A stretch of DNA of 64,000 nt, taken from the NCBI GenBank assembly GCA_023375785.1, contig SZWC01002380.1, positions 51,074-115,073 on the forward strand. The letters are read 5' to 3'. Below are positions 35,961 to 48,470 of the stretch, in pieces (position 1 is the first letter of the stretch; every line of letters starts with the position of its first letter). The stretch is from Penium margaritaceum (Eukaryota > Streptophyta > Zygnematophyceae > Desmidiales > Peniaceae). The translations under genes and the position numbers were made by a program. The notes under the pieces are model-generated. The model searched no databases. It saw nothing but the letters and a program-made list of their open reading frames with translations, and had not been told where the DNA came from.

Positions 35961-37708
35961 GTCCTAGTTGTGCCATGGTTTTGTCCTAATTACACCCTAG
36001 TTGCGCCCACCTTGCACCCTAGTTGTGCCCTTCTTGCTCCCTAGTTGCTCCATAGTTGCTCCTCACTAGGGCACTAGCTACACCATAGCTGCACCCTACT
36101 TGTGCCGTCATTGCACCCTACTTATGTCCTATTTACGTCCAACGTACGCCCTAGTTGCACCCAAGTTGCACCATAGTTGCGTCCTAGATGTGCGTCAGTT
36201 GGGCACGAGCTACGCCCTAGTTGTGCCCTAGTTGCGTCCTGGTTGCGCCCTAGTTGCGCCCTACTTGTGTCCTACTTGTGCCCTATTTGCACCCTAGTTG
36301 CGCCATACTTGCGTTCTACTTGTGTCCTAGGTGCGGCATAGTTGTACCCTCATTGCATCCAAGTTGCGCCCTAGTTGCGCCCTACTTGTGTCCTAGTTGC
36401 ACCCTAGTTGCACCTTACTTGTACCCTACTTGCGCCCTAGTTGTACCCTAGTTGCGCCCAAGTTGTACATATAGTTGCACCCTACTTGCACCCTTCCTGC
36501 ACCCTACTTGCACCATGATTGCGTCCTAGTTGCGCCTTACCTGCGCCCTACTTACACCCTATTTGCACCTTTGTTGCGTCTCAGTTGAGCACTAGCTAGG
36601 CCCGAGCTATGCCCTAGTTGCACCCTAGTTGCGCCATAGTTGTACCCAACTTGCTACATACTTGCGGCCTACTAGCGCGCTATTTACACCCTAGTTGCGC
36701 CCTAGTTATGCTCTACTTGTACCCTTCTTGGGCCCTAGTTGAGCCCTAGATGCGCCCTAGTTACACCCTTCTTGCGCCCTAGTTGGGCCCTAGTTGCGCC
36801 TCATTTTGGCACTAGCTATGCCCTAGTTGCACCCTAGTTGTGCCCTAGTTATGCCCTAGTTGTGCCCTATTTGCGTCCTACTTCCGCCCTAGTTGCGCCC
36901 TAGTTGCGCCCTAGTTGCGCCCTAGTTCCACCTCAGTTGGGCACTATCTACACCCTAGTTGCACCCTAGTTGCACCCTTGTTTTTCCCTACTTGCTTCCT
37001 AGCTGCACCCTATTTGCCCCCTAGTTGCGCGTCAGGTGGACACTAGCTACGGCCTAGTTGCAAAATGATAGTTGCGCACTAGTTGCGCCCTAGTTGTGTC
37101 CTAGTAGCGTCCTAGTTGCACCCTACTTGCACCCTACTTGTGCCCTAGTTGCGTCCTCCTTGTACCCTACTTTTGCCCTAATTACGCCCTAGTTGCACCC
37201 TAGTTGTGCTCTAGTTGCACCTTACTTACGCCCTGTTTACGCCCTACTTGCGCCCTAGTTGCTTCCTAGTTGCACCCTAGTTGTGTCCTACGTGTGCCTT
37301 AGTTGGGAACAAGCTACGCCCTAGTTGCATTATAGTTGTACCCTAGTTGCACCCTAGTTGCTCCTTAGTTGCGCCCTACTTACGCCCCACATGCGCATTA
37401 GCTGCGCCCCTAGTTGTGCCCTACTTGCACCAAAATTGCACCCTAGTTGCACCCTAGTTATACCCTAGTTGCGTCGTAGTTTTGCCCTAGTTGCGCTCTA
37501 GTTGTGCCCTAGTTGTTCCCTAGTTGCGCCGTAATTGTGCCTTCATTTAACCCTAGTTGCGTCCTAATTGCGTCGTACTTGCACCCTAGTTGCACCCAAC
37601 TTGCGTCCTATTTACCCCCGACTTGCATCCTAGTTGCGCCTTAGTTGTGCCTCAGTTGGGTACTAGCTACATCCTAGTTACGCCCTAGCTACACCCTAGT
37701 TACGTCCA
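35961..37708 (+). repeat. 11-bp minisatellite (CCTAGTTGCGC)
   Basis: About 1.75 kb, roughly 159 units of CCTAGTTGCGC, with frequent GCG to GTG or GCA changes and CTTG for GTTG. A longer interruption with the core GGGCACTAGCTACGCC recurs about eight times (near 36062, 36193, 36570, 36808, 36930, 37028, 37300, 37640) at uneven spacing. Short open frames (for example 36254-36451) are products of the repeat. It ends at the edge of the coding block. Confidence 0.92.
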
Positions 37709-37712
37709 CAAG

Positions 37713-39827
37713 ATGCTCGCGGGAATGGCAGAGGTACCAAGCAGGAAGACTGCGGCAAAGGTGTGGATATGGGGTTATCTGATCCAACTTGTCACCATCA
37801 AATCAAGAGTGCAGTATAGGACCGAGGAGCTTGCAGGCATCCCTACGGCAGAGCAACAGTACGAGAGCTGGTACACCGCCATTGACAAATGTTGGCGTCC
37901 AACCCTGGATGGTGCCTTGCGCCAAAGGATCGTGGCCACGGTGGAAGAAGGACTATGGAAGGCACTTCAAGAGGCGGGCACCGTGCTGACGGAGGAGGCG
38001 GTAGTCCGCCGGGTCTGGGAAGCCGTGGACATGTGCCGGGAGGAGAAACACCGCATCCTCACTGAGACAGAAGAGGCTCAGGAGTATCTCCGAGACTCTC
38101 CCAAGCTTGTACAAACGCGGGACAAGTTGCAGGCACTGTGGCAGCAAATGGTGAAGTAACAGAGGCAGAAGGCAGCAGCAGCTGTGGAACAAGTAGCCGC
38201 GGAACTCGCACGTGGGGCATAGACGGAGGCAGAGGACAAGACATTGGCCGAGCCTGCAACGCTTGAGGGTGAAGAGGCTGTGGAACAACAAGTGGAGGCG
38301 AGACGCTCACAGGTTGGCAGATTGGTGGCAGTGGAGGCATCAATGGCAGTGGAGGCGAGAGTGGCAGCTGAGTGGGCAGCAGCTGTGGCAAAGGAAAAGG
38401 AGGAGGCGGGACAGGTAGCTGCGGAGCCGGCAAAGAAGGCGAGGGAGAGGACGAAGGCCGAAGAAGCAGCAGCAGAGGCGGCGACAGCAGCAGCTGAGCG
38501 AGCTGCGGAGACGCGGACAGCAGAGGAGCAGGCAGCAGCACAGGAGGAATGCAAAAAGCGGGCAAAGGACGTACGAGCACAGGCAAAAGCGGCTGCAGCC
38601 AGGAGAGAGGCGCGGAAGGACGCACCAAGACAGGCCAAGCTCCAGGACGCAGCCAAGAAGGCCGCGGCGTCAGCGGTCGCCAGTAGGCAGGCTGCCCCAT
38701 CCCACGTGGCCTCGGTCAGCCGGGTGGCCACTCCACGTAAGGAGTCGGTCGCGGTAAGACAGGCCCCGTCCACGGAGACCACGCCGACATCCCGCCAACG
38801 AGGCCAGAAGAAGCAAGCCGTCGAGGACAGCACCGCTGGCAAGCCCCCTGCCAAGCGAAGTAAGCAGCGCCGCCCATCACAGGACACCCCTTCAAGCATC
38901 GACCCGACGCAGCTTGCACATGCCAAGCAAGATGCCGCCCAGGCGATGGAGCTGCTCATGGCGGTATTCTGCAGTGTCCCGATGCCCGCTGACTTGGTCC
39001 CAACCCAGCTGCGGCCCATCCTTGGGGGCGCCGGCACCACGGCTCACCATGGAAAGAGGCCCGGGGAGAGCGCCGGGGCTGCAGCAGCCAGAAAGGGGAC
39101 AAGAGGGGTGGTGGTCTCCAAACTGAGTGAGTCGCCCCAAGAACACAATGAGGAACAGCCCATCGCAAAGGGACAGGGCCTGTTACGGCTCTCTGAGGCG
39201 ACGACAGGGCAGAGACCTGAGACGTAGGCAGCTGATGTCCGCGGGGCACGAGGTCGGCGACATGGCGCACCACCTGAGGTGAGGCTGTGGGACCAGTGGG
39301 ACAAAGGGGAGCTGCGTTTGGTGGAGATCCTGCGCCTTTTCCCAGCCCCGGACAGCTGGGATATGGAACCCCCCGCCTATGACGAAGAGAAACAGCGGCG
39401 CCTGCAGGCAATGAAGGCAGAGCAGGATACGAGGCGAGCCCAGGGACTGCCGACAAAGGAGCGGGAGAGAAAGAGAAAGCCGGGAGAAGCCGTCACGGAG
39501 AAGGTGGGGAAGGCAAAAGGGCCAGTGGAGACGCAGGAGTGGCGGATGTGGCAAACAGCCCACATCCTATTCCGTGCCGCCACAAAAGAGTAGCAGAAGG
39601 AAGAGGCGCAGAAGGTGTACGCGGCCCTGGAGACAAAGTTGGAGGTGGAGTTTGACAGGCGAAAGAAACATGACCTCTCCCGCCTTTGTGAACAGTATGC
39701 GTGGGAGGGCGGTCATCTCTGGCGAACCACGCCGCAGGTCTTGTGGGTACCTCTGGGAGATCCGCGGTGGGGAAGGAACAGGGGACGAGCCGCAGAAGGA
39801 GAAGCAATCATGGAGCAGATCAAGTAA
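37713..39827 (+). pseudogene. Broken Ala/Glu/Lys-rich coding block, unrecognised
   Basis: A GC-rich stretch with strong protein-like character on +. The first part has Trp-rich helical sequence (KVWIWGYL, ESWYTAIDKCWRP, LQALWQQMVK). The middle is dominated by Ala, Glu, Lys and Arg in a long predicted coiled coil (about 38250-38650), followed by a basic Ser/Pro/Gln-rich tail (PPAKRSKQRRPSQ). The last part is again charged, with WDQWDKGELRLVEILRLFPAP. It is interrupted about four times, so it looks dead. The start lies at the edge of the minisatellite, so the N-terminus may be missing. It could be a gag-like relic of an LTR element or a host gene family; composition cannot decide, and I assign no function. 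Confidence 0.6.
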
Positions 39828-40653
39828 GACAGGCAGGGCAGCGGACGGACGGAGCAATGAGAGGAGCAACAACCAATCAGCACGGGAGTTGGCACATCAA
39901 TCACAGAGAAACACTTGAGGACGCACCGGGGAAGACGAAGATTCAAGGAAGAACACAAAGACCGCGTGCACGAGCCGCGGATTAAGAGAAAGACTTAGGA
40001 GGAATGAGGATGATGTTCCCTGTGTGTTTGAGGACGAGACCCGTGGTGCGTAGCCGCACGGAGTGGAGTCCAACTAGGAGGAAAGAGGATGACATGAGAG
40101 GGATGAGACCGCCGGCGTGTAGACACACCGTGCAAAGTCCCAACTAGATAAGGCCTATGTAGCAGTAGCACAGATTGTTCCTCAGTCTTCATCGCTCTCT
40201 TGGCTCAATACTCCACCAGATCATGTACTTTGCTCCTGACTATCAAAGACATTTACCAATACCATCAGTGCTCTCAGTTGCCTTTGATGCCCGGCCCGTG
40301 GTCTGTGGGACTAAGTGCGTGAGTAGCCAAACTTCGGTTGAACTGAGGTGCCGGCGGTGCCCTTGCCTGCACATGACCGTGGAACGAGGTTCCGCGGAGA
40401 GGAGCTGGAAGCCACGAGGTGGCGGCTCACGCGTGGCAGGAAGTGGACCGTGGAGTGTTGCTTACCGGTGAGGATCCTACATATAAGTCCAGACCTACAA
40501 TCCACGGCACAATTAGTTGTGCAGAGTCAAGGTGGTAGATCCATTGCTAAGTGCCCGGACAAGCAGTAGGTGCTGTAATTGTGCCTAGTCCACGGATAGA
40601 CGGACCGGAGTCAGCGCATAGAAAGTCGAGGGTGCTGCAAAATTGGGGGCATC
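39828..40653 (+). other. Non-coding tail of the coding block
   Basis: About 820 bp of single-copy-looking DNA between the coding block and reversed decamer satellite. It holds a pair of imperfect repeats (39996-40149) and a TATA-like ACATATAAG at about 40479-40487. The end, GGGTGCTGCAAAATTGGGGG, runs directly into the decamer array. It could be the long terminal or untranslated region of a retroelement, but no partner repeat is present in the window. No RNA gene is seen. Confidence 0.5.
39996..40149 (+). repeat. Imperfect tandem repeat of about 75-80 bp, two copies
   Basis: Two adjacent blocks begin TAGGAGGAA(T/A)GAGGATGA and end TCCAACTAG or TCCCAACTAG, with a shared GTGTAG(C/A)C(G/A)CAC element in between. 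About two copies, 39996-40076 and 40073-40149. Confidence 0.65.
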
Positions 40654-40897
40654 AGTGGTTGCGACTGGTTGTGAGTGGTTTTGTGTGGTTGTGAGTGGTT
40701 GCAAGTGGTTACAAGTGGTCGCGAGTGGTTGCGAGTGGATGCGAGTGGTAGCNAGTCAGCGCATAGAAAGTCGAGGGTGCTGCAAAATTGGGGGCATCAG
40801 TGGTTGCGACTGGTTGTGAGTGGTTTTGTGTGGTTGTGAGTGGTTGCAAGTGGTTACAAGTGGTCGCGAGTGGTTGCGAGTTGATGCGAGTGGTAGC
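40609..40897 (+). other. Probable assembly overlap duplicated across a single N
   Basis: The 144 bases at 40609-40752 recur at 40754-40897 with about one mismatch, and a single N at 40753 separates them. The repeated piece includes unique sequence (AGTCAGCGCATAGAAAGTCG), and the first copy ends exactly at the N. This is the signature of two contigs joined without merging their overlap, so the genome probably holds one copy. Confidence 0.85.
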
Positions 40898-43221
40898 AGG
40901 TGGTTGCAAGTGGTTGTAAGTGGTTACAAGGTGTTGCAAGTGGTTTAGAGTGGTTGCGAGTGGCTCCAAGTGGTTGCAAGTGGTTGCGAGTGGTTGCGAG
41001 TGGTTGCCAGTAGTTGCGAGTGGTTGCGGGTGGTGGCGATTGGTTTCGAGTGGTTGCGAGTGGTTGCGAGTGGTCGCGAGTGATCGCGAGTGGTTGCGAG
41101 TGGTTGCAAGTGGTTGCAAGTTATTGCGAGTGATTACGAGTGGTTGCGAGTGGTGGTGAGAGACTGTGAGTGGCTACGAGACATGCAAGTGGTTGTGAGT
41201 GGTTGCGAGTGGTTGCAGGTAGTTGAGAGTGGTTGCGAGCGGTTTTCTGTGGTTGCAAGTTGTTGTGAGTGATTGCATGTGGTTGTGAGTGGTAATGAGT
41301 GGTTGCGAGTCGTTGCAAGTGGTTGCAAGTGGTTACGAGTGGTTGTGTATTGTTGCGAGTGTCTACGAGTGGTTGCGAGTGGTTGCGAGTGGTTGCGGGT
41401 GGTTGCGAGTGGTTGCGAGAAGTTGCGAGAAGTTGCTAGTGGTTGCAAGTTGTTGTGAGTGGTTTCTAGTGGTTGCAAGTGGTTACAAGTGGTTGTGAGT
41501 TGTTGCGAGTTGTTGTGAGTGGTTGTAAGTGGTTGCAAGTGGATGCGAGTGGTTGCGAGTGGTCATGAGTGGTGGCGAGTGATTGAGAGTAACTGCAAGC
41601 GGTTGTGAGTGGTTGTGAGTGGTTGTGAGTGGTTGCAAGTGGTTGCGCGTGGTTACAAGTGGTTGCAAGTGGTTGCGAGTGGTTGCGAGTGGTTGCAAGT
41701 GGTTGCAAGTGGTTGTGAGTGGTTGCAAGTGGTTGCGAGTGGTTGTGAGTGGTTGCAAGTGGTTACAGGCGGTTGCAAGTGGGTACGAGTGGTTGCGAGT
41801 GGTTGCGAGTGGTTGCGAGTGGTTGCGAGAGGCTGCGAGTGGTTGTGAGTGGTTGCGAGTGGTTGCGAGTGGTTGCGAGAGGCTGCGAGTGGTTGTGAGT
41901 GGTTGCGAGTGGTTGCGAGTGGTTGCGAGAGGCTGCGAGTGGTTGTGAGTGGTTGCGAGTGGTTGCGAGTGGTTGCGAGAGGCTGCGAGTGGTTGTGAGT
42001 GGTTGCGAGTGGTTGCGAGTGGTTGCGAGAGGCTGCGAGTGGTTGTGAGTGGTTGCGAGTGGTTGCGAGTGGTTGCGAGAGGCTGCGAGTGGTTGTGAGT
42101 GGTTGCGAGTGGTTGCGAGTGGTTGCGAGAGGCTGCGAGTGGTTGTGAGTGGTTGCGAGTGGTTGCGAGTGGTTGCGAGAGGCTGCGAGTGGTTGTGAGT
42201 GGTTGCGAGTGGTTGCGAGTGGTTGCGAGAGGCTGCGAGTGGTTGTGAGTGGTTGCGAGTGGTTGCGAGTGGTTGCGAGAGGCTGCGAGTGGTTGTGAGT
42301 GGTTGCGAGTGGTTGCGAGTGGTTGCGAGAGGCTGCGAGTGGTTGTGAGTGGTTGCGAGTGGTTGCGAGTGGTTGCGAGAGGCTGCGAGTGGTTGTGAGT
42401 GGTTGCGAGTGGTTGCGAGTGGTTGCGAGAGGCTGCGAGTGGTTGTGAGTGGTTGCGAGTGGTTGCGAGTGGTTGCGAGAGGCTGCGAGTGGTTGTGAGT
42501 GGTTGCGAGTGGTTGCGAGTGGTTGCGAGAGGCTGCGAGTGGTTGTGAGTGGTTGCGAGTGGTTGCGAGTGGTTGCGAGAGGCTGCGAGTGGTTGTGAGT
42601 GGTTGCGAGTGGTTGCGAGTGGTTGCGAGAGGCTGCGAGTGGTTGTGAGTGGTTGCGAGTGGTTGCGAGTGGTTGCGAGTGGTTGCAAGTGGTTGCGAAT
42701 GGTTGTGAGTGGTTGCAAGTGGTTGCAAGTGGTTGCGTGTGGTTGCGAGTGGTTGCAAGTGGTTACGAGTGGTTGTGAGTGGTTTTGTGTGGGTGCAAGT
42801 GGGTGCGAGTGGTTGCGAGTGGTTGCGATTGTTTGCGTATGGTTGCGAGTGGTTGAAAGTGGTTGCGAGTGGTTGTGAGTGGTTGGGAGTGGTTGTGAAT
42901 GGTTGTGAGTGGTTACGAGTGGTTACGAGTGGTTACGAGTGGTTGCCACTGGTTGTGACTTGTTGCGACTGGTTGCGAGTGGTTGCAAGTGGATGCAAGT
43001 GGTTGCAAATGGTTGCGAGTGGTTGTGAGTGATTGCAAGTGGTTACAAGTGGCTGCGAGTGGCTGCGGGTGGTTGCAAATGGTTGCGAGTGGTTGCGAGT
43101 GCTTGCAAGTGGTTGCGAGTTGTTCCGAGTAGTTGCGAGTGGTTGCGAGTGGTTGCGAGTGGTTGCGAGTGGTTGCAAGTGGTTGCAAGTGGTTGTGAGT
43201 GGTTGCGAGTGGTTGCGAGTG
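40654..43221 (-). repeat. Decamer satellite, reverse orientation
   Basis: The same 10-bp satellite read as GAGTGGTTGC on +, so C-rich and G-rich strands are exchanged relative to the rest of the window. Ordinary diverged units flank a uniform 50-bp higher-order array (41821-42670). It ends at 43221 where orientation flips back. Confidence 0.94.
41821..42670 (-). repeat. 50-bp higher-order repeat, 17 copies
   Basis: Seventeen identical 50-bp units marked by GGCTGCGAGT at 41831, 41881 and every 50 bp up to 42631. Each has five decamers. The only higher-order array in the reversed segment. Confidence 0.94.
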
Positions 43222-43498
43222 AAACCACTCGCAGCCACTCACAACCACTCGCAACCACTCGCAACCACTCGCAACCACTCGCAACCACTTGCAACCACTC
43301 ACAACCACTCATTGCCACTCTCAACCACTCCCAACCACTCGCAACCACTCGCAACCACTCGCAACCACTCACAACCACTGGCAACCACTCGCAACCACTC
43401 ACAACAACTCAAAACCACTCGCAACCACTTGCATCCACTCGCAATGAGTCACAACCACTCGCAACCACTAGCAACCAGTTGCAGCTACTCACAACCAC
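43222..43498 (+). repeat. Decamer satellite, forward, after inversion
   Basis: Ordinary decamers in CAACCACTCG orientation beginning at the inversion point, where GCGAGTG is followed by AAAC and then CACTCGC, a small palindrome. Nothing else is seen. Confidence 0.92.
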
Positions 43499-44640
43499 TT
43501 GCAATCACTCACAACCACTCGCAATCACTTGCAACCACTCGCAACCACTTGCAACCACTCGCAACCATTTGCAACCATTTGCTACCACTCGCAACCACTC
43601 GCAACCACGCGCATCCACTCGCAACCACTCGCAACCACTCGTACCCACTTGCAGCCACTCACAACCACTCGCAACCACTCGTAACAACTCTCAACCACTC
43701 ACAACCACCCGCAACCACTCATAACCACTCACAACCACTTGCAATCACTCACAACCACTCGCAACCATTTGCAACCATTTGCTACCACTCGCAACCACTC
43801 GCAACCACGCGCATCCACTCGCAACCACTCGCAACCACTCGTACCCACTTGCAGCCACTCACAACCACTCGCAACCACTCGTAACAACTCTCAACCACTC
43901 ACAACCACCCGCAACCACTCATAACCACTCACAACCACTTGCAATCACTCACAACCACTCGCAACCATTTGCAACCATTTGCTACCACTCGCAACCACTC
44001 GCAACCACGCGCATCCACTCGCAACCACTCGCAACCACTCGTACCCACTTGCAGCCACTCACAACCACTCGCAACCACTCGTAACAACTCTCAACCACTC
44101 ACAACCACCCGCAACCACTCATAACCACTCACAACCACTTGCAATCACTCACAACCACTCGCAACCATTTGCAACCATTTGCTACCACTCGCAACCACTC
44201 GCAACCACGCGCATCCACTCGCAACCACTCGCAACCACTCGTACCCACTTGCAGCCACTCACAACCACTCGCAACCACTCGTAACAACTCTCAACCACTC
44301 ACAACCACCCGCAACCACTCATAACCACTCACAACCACTTGCAATCACTCACAACCACTCGCAACCATTTGCAACCATTTGCTACCACTCGCAACCACTC
44401 GCAACCACGCGCATCCACTCGCAACCACTCGCAACCACTCGTACCCACTTGCAGCCACTCACAACCACTCGCAACCACTCGTAACAACTCTCAACCACTC
44501 ACAACCACCCGCAACCACTCATAACCACTCACAACCACTTGCAATCACTCACAACCACTCGCAACCATTTGCAACCATTTGCTACCACTCGCAACCACTC
44601 GCAACCACGCGCATCCACTCGCAACCACTCGCAACCACTC
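43499..44640 (+). repeat. 200-bp higher-order repeat, about 5.5 copies
   Basis: Units of 20 decamers (200 bp) starting GCAATCACTC near 43739, 43939, 44139, 44339 and 44539; a first copy at 43499 is 40 bp longer. Markers are CACGCGCATCC and CGTACCCACTTGCAGCC. The last copy passes into segment S1 at about 44640. Confidence 0.93.
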
Positions 44641-46499
44641 GCAACCAATTGCAACCACTCACAAGCATTCACAACCATTCGCACTTACTTGCAAGAACTC
44701 GCAACCACTTGCAACCACTCGCAACCACTCGCAACCACTTGCAACCACTCGCAACCACTTGCAACCATTCGCAACCACTTCAAGCTTCTTGCAACCACTT
44801 CCAACCACTCGCGACCACTCGCAACCTCTTGCAAGCACTCGCAACCAGTTGCAAGCACTCACAACCATTTGCAACCGCTTGCAACCACTCGCAACCATTC
44901 GTAACCACTTGCAACTACTTGCAACCACTTGCAACCACTTGCAACCACATGCAACCACATGCAACCACTTGCAACCCCTTGTAAACACTCACAACCACTC
45001 ACAACCACTCACAACCGCTTGCAAGTACTCACAACTACTCGCACCCACTCAAAACCACTTGCAACCACTTGCAACCACTTGTAACCACTCGCAACCACTC
45101 ACAACCACTCGCAACCACTTGTAACCACTCAAAACCACTCTCAACCACTTGCAACCACTCGCAACCGCTCGCAATCACTTGCAAGCACTCGCAATCACTG
45201 ACAACCACTTGGAACCACTTGCAACCACTCGTAACCACTCGCAACCACTTGAAACCACTTGCAACAACTCACAACCATTCGCAACCACTTACAAACCATT
45301 GCAATCACTTGCAACCACTCGCAACCACTCGCAACCACTCACAACTACTCGCAGCCACTCGTAACAAATAAAAACCACTTACTACCACATCCAGCCACTC
45401 GCAACCATTCACAGCCACTTGCAACCACTTGCAACAACTTGCAACCACTCACAACAACTCGCAACCACTTGCAACCACTCACAACCACTTGCAACCTCTC
45501 GCAACCACTCACAACCACTTGCATCCACTCACAACCACTCACAACCACTTGCAAGCACTCGCAACCTCTTCCAATGTCTTGTGACACTTGCAACCACTCG
45601 CAACCACACGGAACCACTCACAACTTCCCGCAACCACTCGCAACCACTCGAAACCACTCACAACCACTTGCAACCACTTACAACCACATGTAACCACACG
45701 CAACCACTCGCAACAACTCGTAACCCCTTGCAACCTCTTGCAACCATTTGCAACAACTCACAGCCACTCGTAACCACTCACAACCACTCACAACTACTTG
45801 TAACCACTCGCAGCCACTCGCAACCACTCGCAACCATCCGCAACCACTCGCAACTACTGGCAACCACTCACAACCACTCGCAACCATACGCAACCACTTG
45901 CAACCACTCGCAACCACTCACAACCACTCCCAACCAATCGCAACCACTCACAACCACTCGCAACCACTTGCAACCACTCGCGACCACTTGCAACCACTCG
46001 CGACCACTCGCAACCACTCGCAACCACTCACAACCACTCGCAACCACTTGCAACCACTCGCGACCACTTGCAACCACTCGCGACCACTCGCAACCACTCG
46101 CAACCATCCCCAACCACTCGCAACTATTCGCAACAATTCGCAACTACTTGCAATCACTTGCAATTATTGGTAATCACTTGCAACCACTTACAACCACTCA
46201 GAACCACTCGCAACCACTTGCAACCACTCGGAACCACTCCTCACCACACGCAACCACTCGCAACCACTCGCAACCACTCACAACCACTCGCAACCGCTTG
46301 CAACCACTTCCAACCAATCACAACCAATCACAACTACTTGCAACCACATGCAACCACTAGCAACCAGTCGCAACCATTCGCAATCACTCGCAACCACTCG
46401 CAACCACTTGTAGCCACTCGCAACCACTCACAACAACTTCCAACTACTCGCAACCACTCGCAACCACTTGCAACCACTCGCAACAACTCGCAACCACTC
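44641..46499 (+). repeat. Decamer segment S1, copy 1
   Basis: A long stretch of irregular decamers that recurs at 49001-50590 and 51091-52560. Shared landmarks are TTCAAGCTTCTTGC (44779), ACAAACCATTGCAATCAC (45291) and GTCTTGTGACACT (45576). It runs into the assembly gap, so its end is unknown. Confidence 0.8.
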
Positions 46500-46819
46500 N
46501 NNNNNNNNNNNNNNNNNNNNNNNNNNNNNNNNNNNNNNNNNNNNNNNNNNNNNNNNNNNNNNNNNNNNNNNNNNNNNNNNNNNNNNNNNNNNNNNNNNNN
46601 NNNNNNNNNNNNNNNNNNNNNNNNNNNNNNNNNNNNNNNNNNNNNNNNNNNNNNNNNNNNNNNNNNNNNNNNNNNNNNNNNNNNNNNNNNNNNNNNNNNN
46701 NNNNNNNNNNNNNNNNNNNNNNNNNNNNNNNNNNNNNNNNNNNNNNNNNNNNNNNNNNNNNNNNNNNNNNNNNNNNNNNNNNNNNNNNNNNNNNNNNNNN
46801 NNNNNNNNNNNNNNNNNNN
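46500..46819. other. Assembly gap, 320 Ns
   Basis: A run of 320 unknown bases between segment S1 copy 1 and segment S2 copy 1. Decamer satellite lies on both sides, so the true gap length is not reliable. Any open frame drawn through it is meaningless. Confidence 0.99.
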
Positions 46820-48470
46820 CACTCGCAACCACTTGCAACCACTCGCAACCACTCGCAACCACTAGCACAACTTGTAACCACTCGCAACGACTAGTAGCCA
46901 CTCGCAACCACTCTCAACCACTCGCAACCATTTGCAACCACTTGCAACCACTTGCAACAACTTGCAACCACTCACAAAAACTCGCAACCACTTGCAACCA
47001 CTCACAACCACTTGCAACCTCTCGCAACCACTCGCACCCACTTGCATCCACTCACAACCACTCACAACAACTTGCAAGCACTCCCACCCTCTTGCAACGT
47101 CTCGTAACACTCGCAACCACTTGCAACCACACAAAACCACTCACAATTACCCTCAACCACTCACAACCACTCACAACCACTTGCAACCACTTGCAACCAC
47201 TTGCAACCGCTTGCAACCACTTTTAACCACATGCAACCATTCACAACCACTCGCAACCACTTGCAACCATTCGCAACGACTTGCAACAACTCACAACCAC
47301 TCGCAACAACTCATAACCACTCGCAACTACTCGTAATTACTCGCAACCACTCGCAGCCACTCACAACCACTCGCAACCAATCGCAACCACTCGCAACCAC
47401 TCACAACCACTCGCAACCACTCGCAACCACTCACAACCACTTACAACCACTCACAACCACTTGCAACCACTTGCAACCACTTGCAACCGCTCGCAACCAC
47501 TTGCAAGCACTCGCAATCACTTACAACCACTCGCAACCACTTGCAACCACTTACAGCCACTCACAACCACTTGCAACCACTCGCGACCACTCGCAACCAC
47601 TCCCAACCACTCGCAACCACACGCAACTACTTACAACCACTTGCAACTACTTGCAACCACTTGCAATTCTTGGCAATCACTTGCAACCACTCACAACCAC
47701 TCGCAACCACTCACAACCACTCGCAACCATTCGCAACCACTCCCAACCACTCGCAACCACTCGCAACCACTCGCAACCACTCACAACCAATCGCAAGCAC
47801 TTGCAACCACTTGCAACCAATCTCAACCAATCACAACTACTCCCAACAACTTGCAACCATTTGCGCCCAATCGCAACCACTCACAATCACCCGCAAGCAC
47901 TCGCAAGCACTCGTAAGCACTCGCAACCACTCACAAGAACTTTGAACCACTCACAATCACTCGCAACCACTTGCAACCACTCGTAACCACTCACAACCAC
48001 TGGCAATCACTGGCAATCACTGGCAACTACTCGTAACCACTTGCAACAAATCGCAACCACTTGCAACAACTCGCAACCAGTCGTAACCACTCGCAACCAC
48101 TTGCAACCACTCACAACCACTCGCAACCACTCGTAACCACTCACAACCACTCGCAGCCCCTCACAACCACTCGCAACCACTCATAACCACTTGCAACCAC
48201 TAGCAACCAGTCGCAACCATTTGCAACCACTCACAGCCACTCACAACCATTTGCAAGTACTCGCAACCACTCACAACCATTCACAACCACTCACAGCCAC
48301 CTGCAACCAATCGCAACCACTTGCAACTTCTCGTAACCACTCACAACCACTCGCAACCACACGCAACTAATCACAACCACTCGCAACCAGTCGCAACCAC
48401 TCGAAACCACTCGCAACCACTCGCAACCACTTGCAGAAACTCGCAACCACTCGCAACCATTCACAACCAC
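46820..48470 (+). repeat. Decamer segment S2, copy 1
   Basis: Irregular decamers that recur at 54691-56430 and, more loosely, 58681-60310. Landmarks are CTAGCACAACTTGTAACC (46862), CGTCTCGTAACACT (47099), GCGCCCAATCGC (about 47866) and the end block CACAGCCACCTGCAACC (about 48292). It leads straight into the 20-bp array. Confidence 0.82.

Noticed and set aside
40654-43221. Telomeric repeat or G-quadruplex array
   Set aside because: The G-rich strand has only GG doublets with loops of up to eight bases and no TTTAGGG or TTAGGG unit.
46334-47226. Open frames through the gap at 46500-46819
   Set aside because: They run across unknown bases and satellite; no evidence of a gene.
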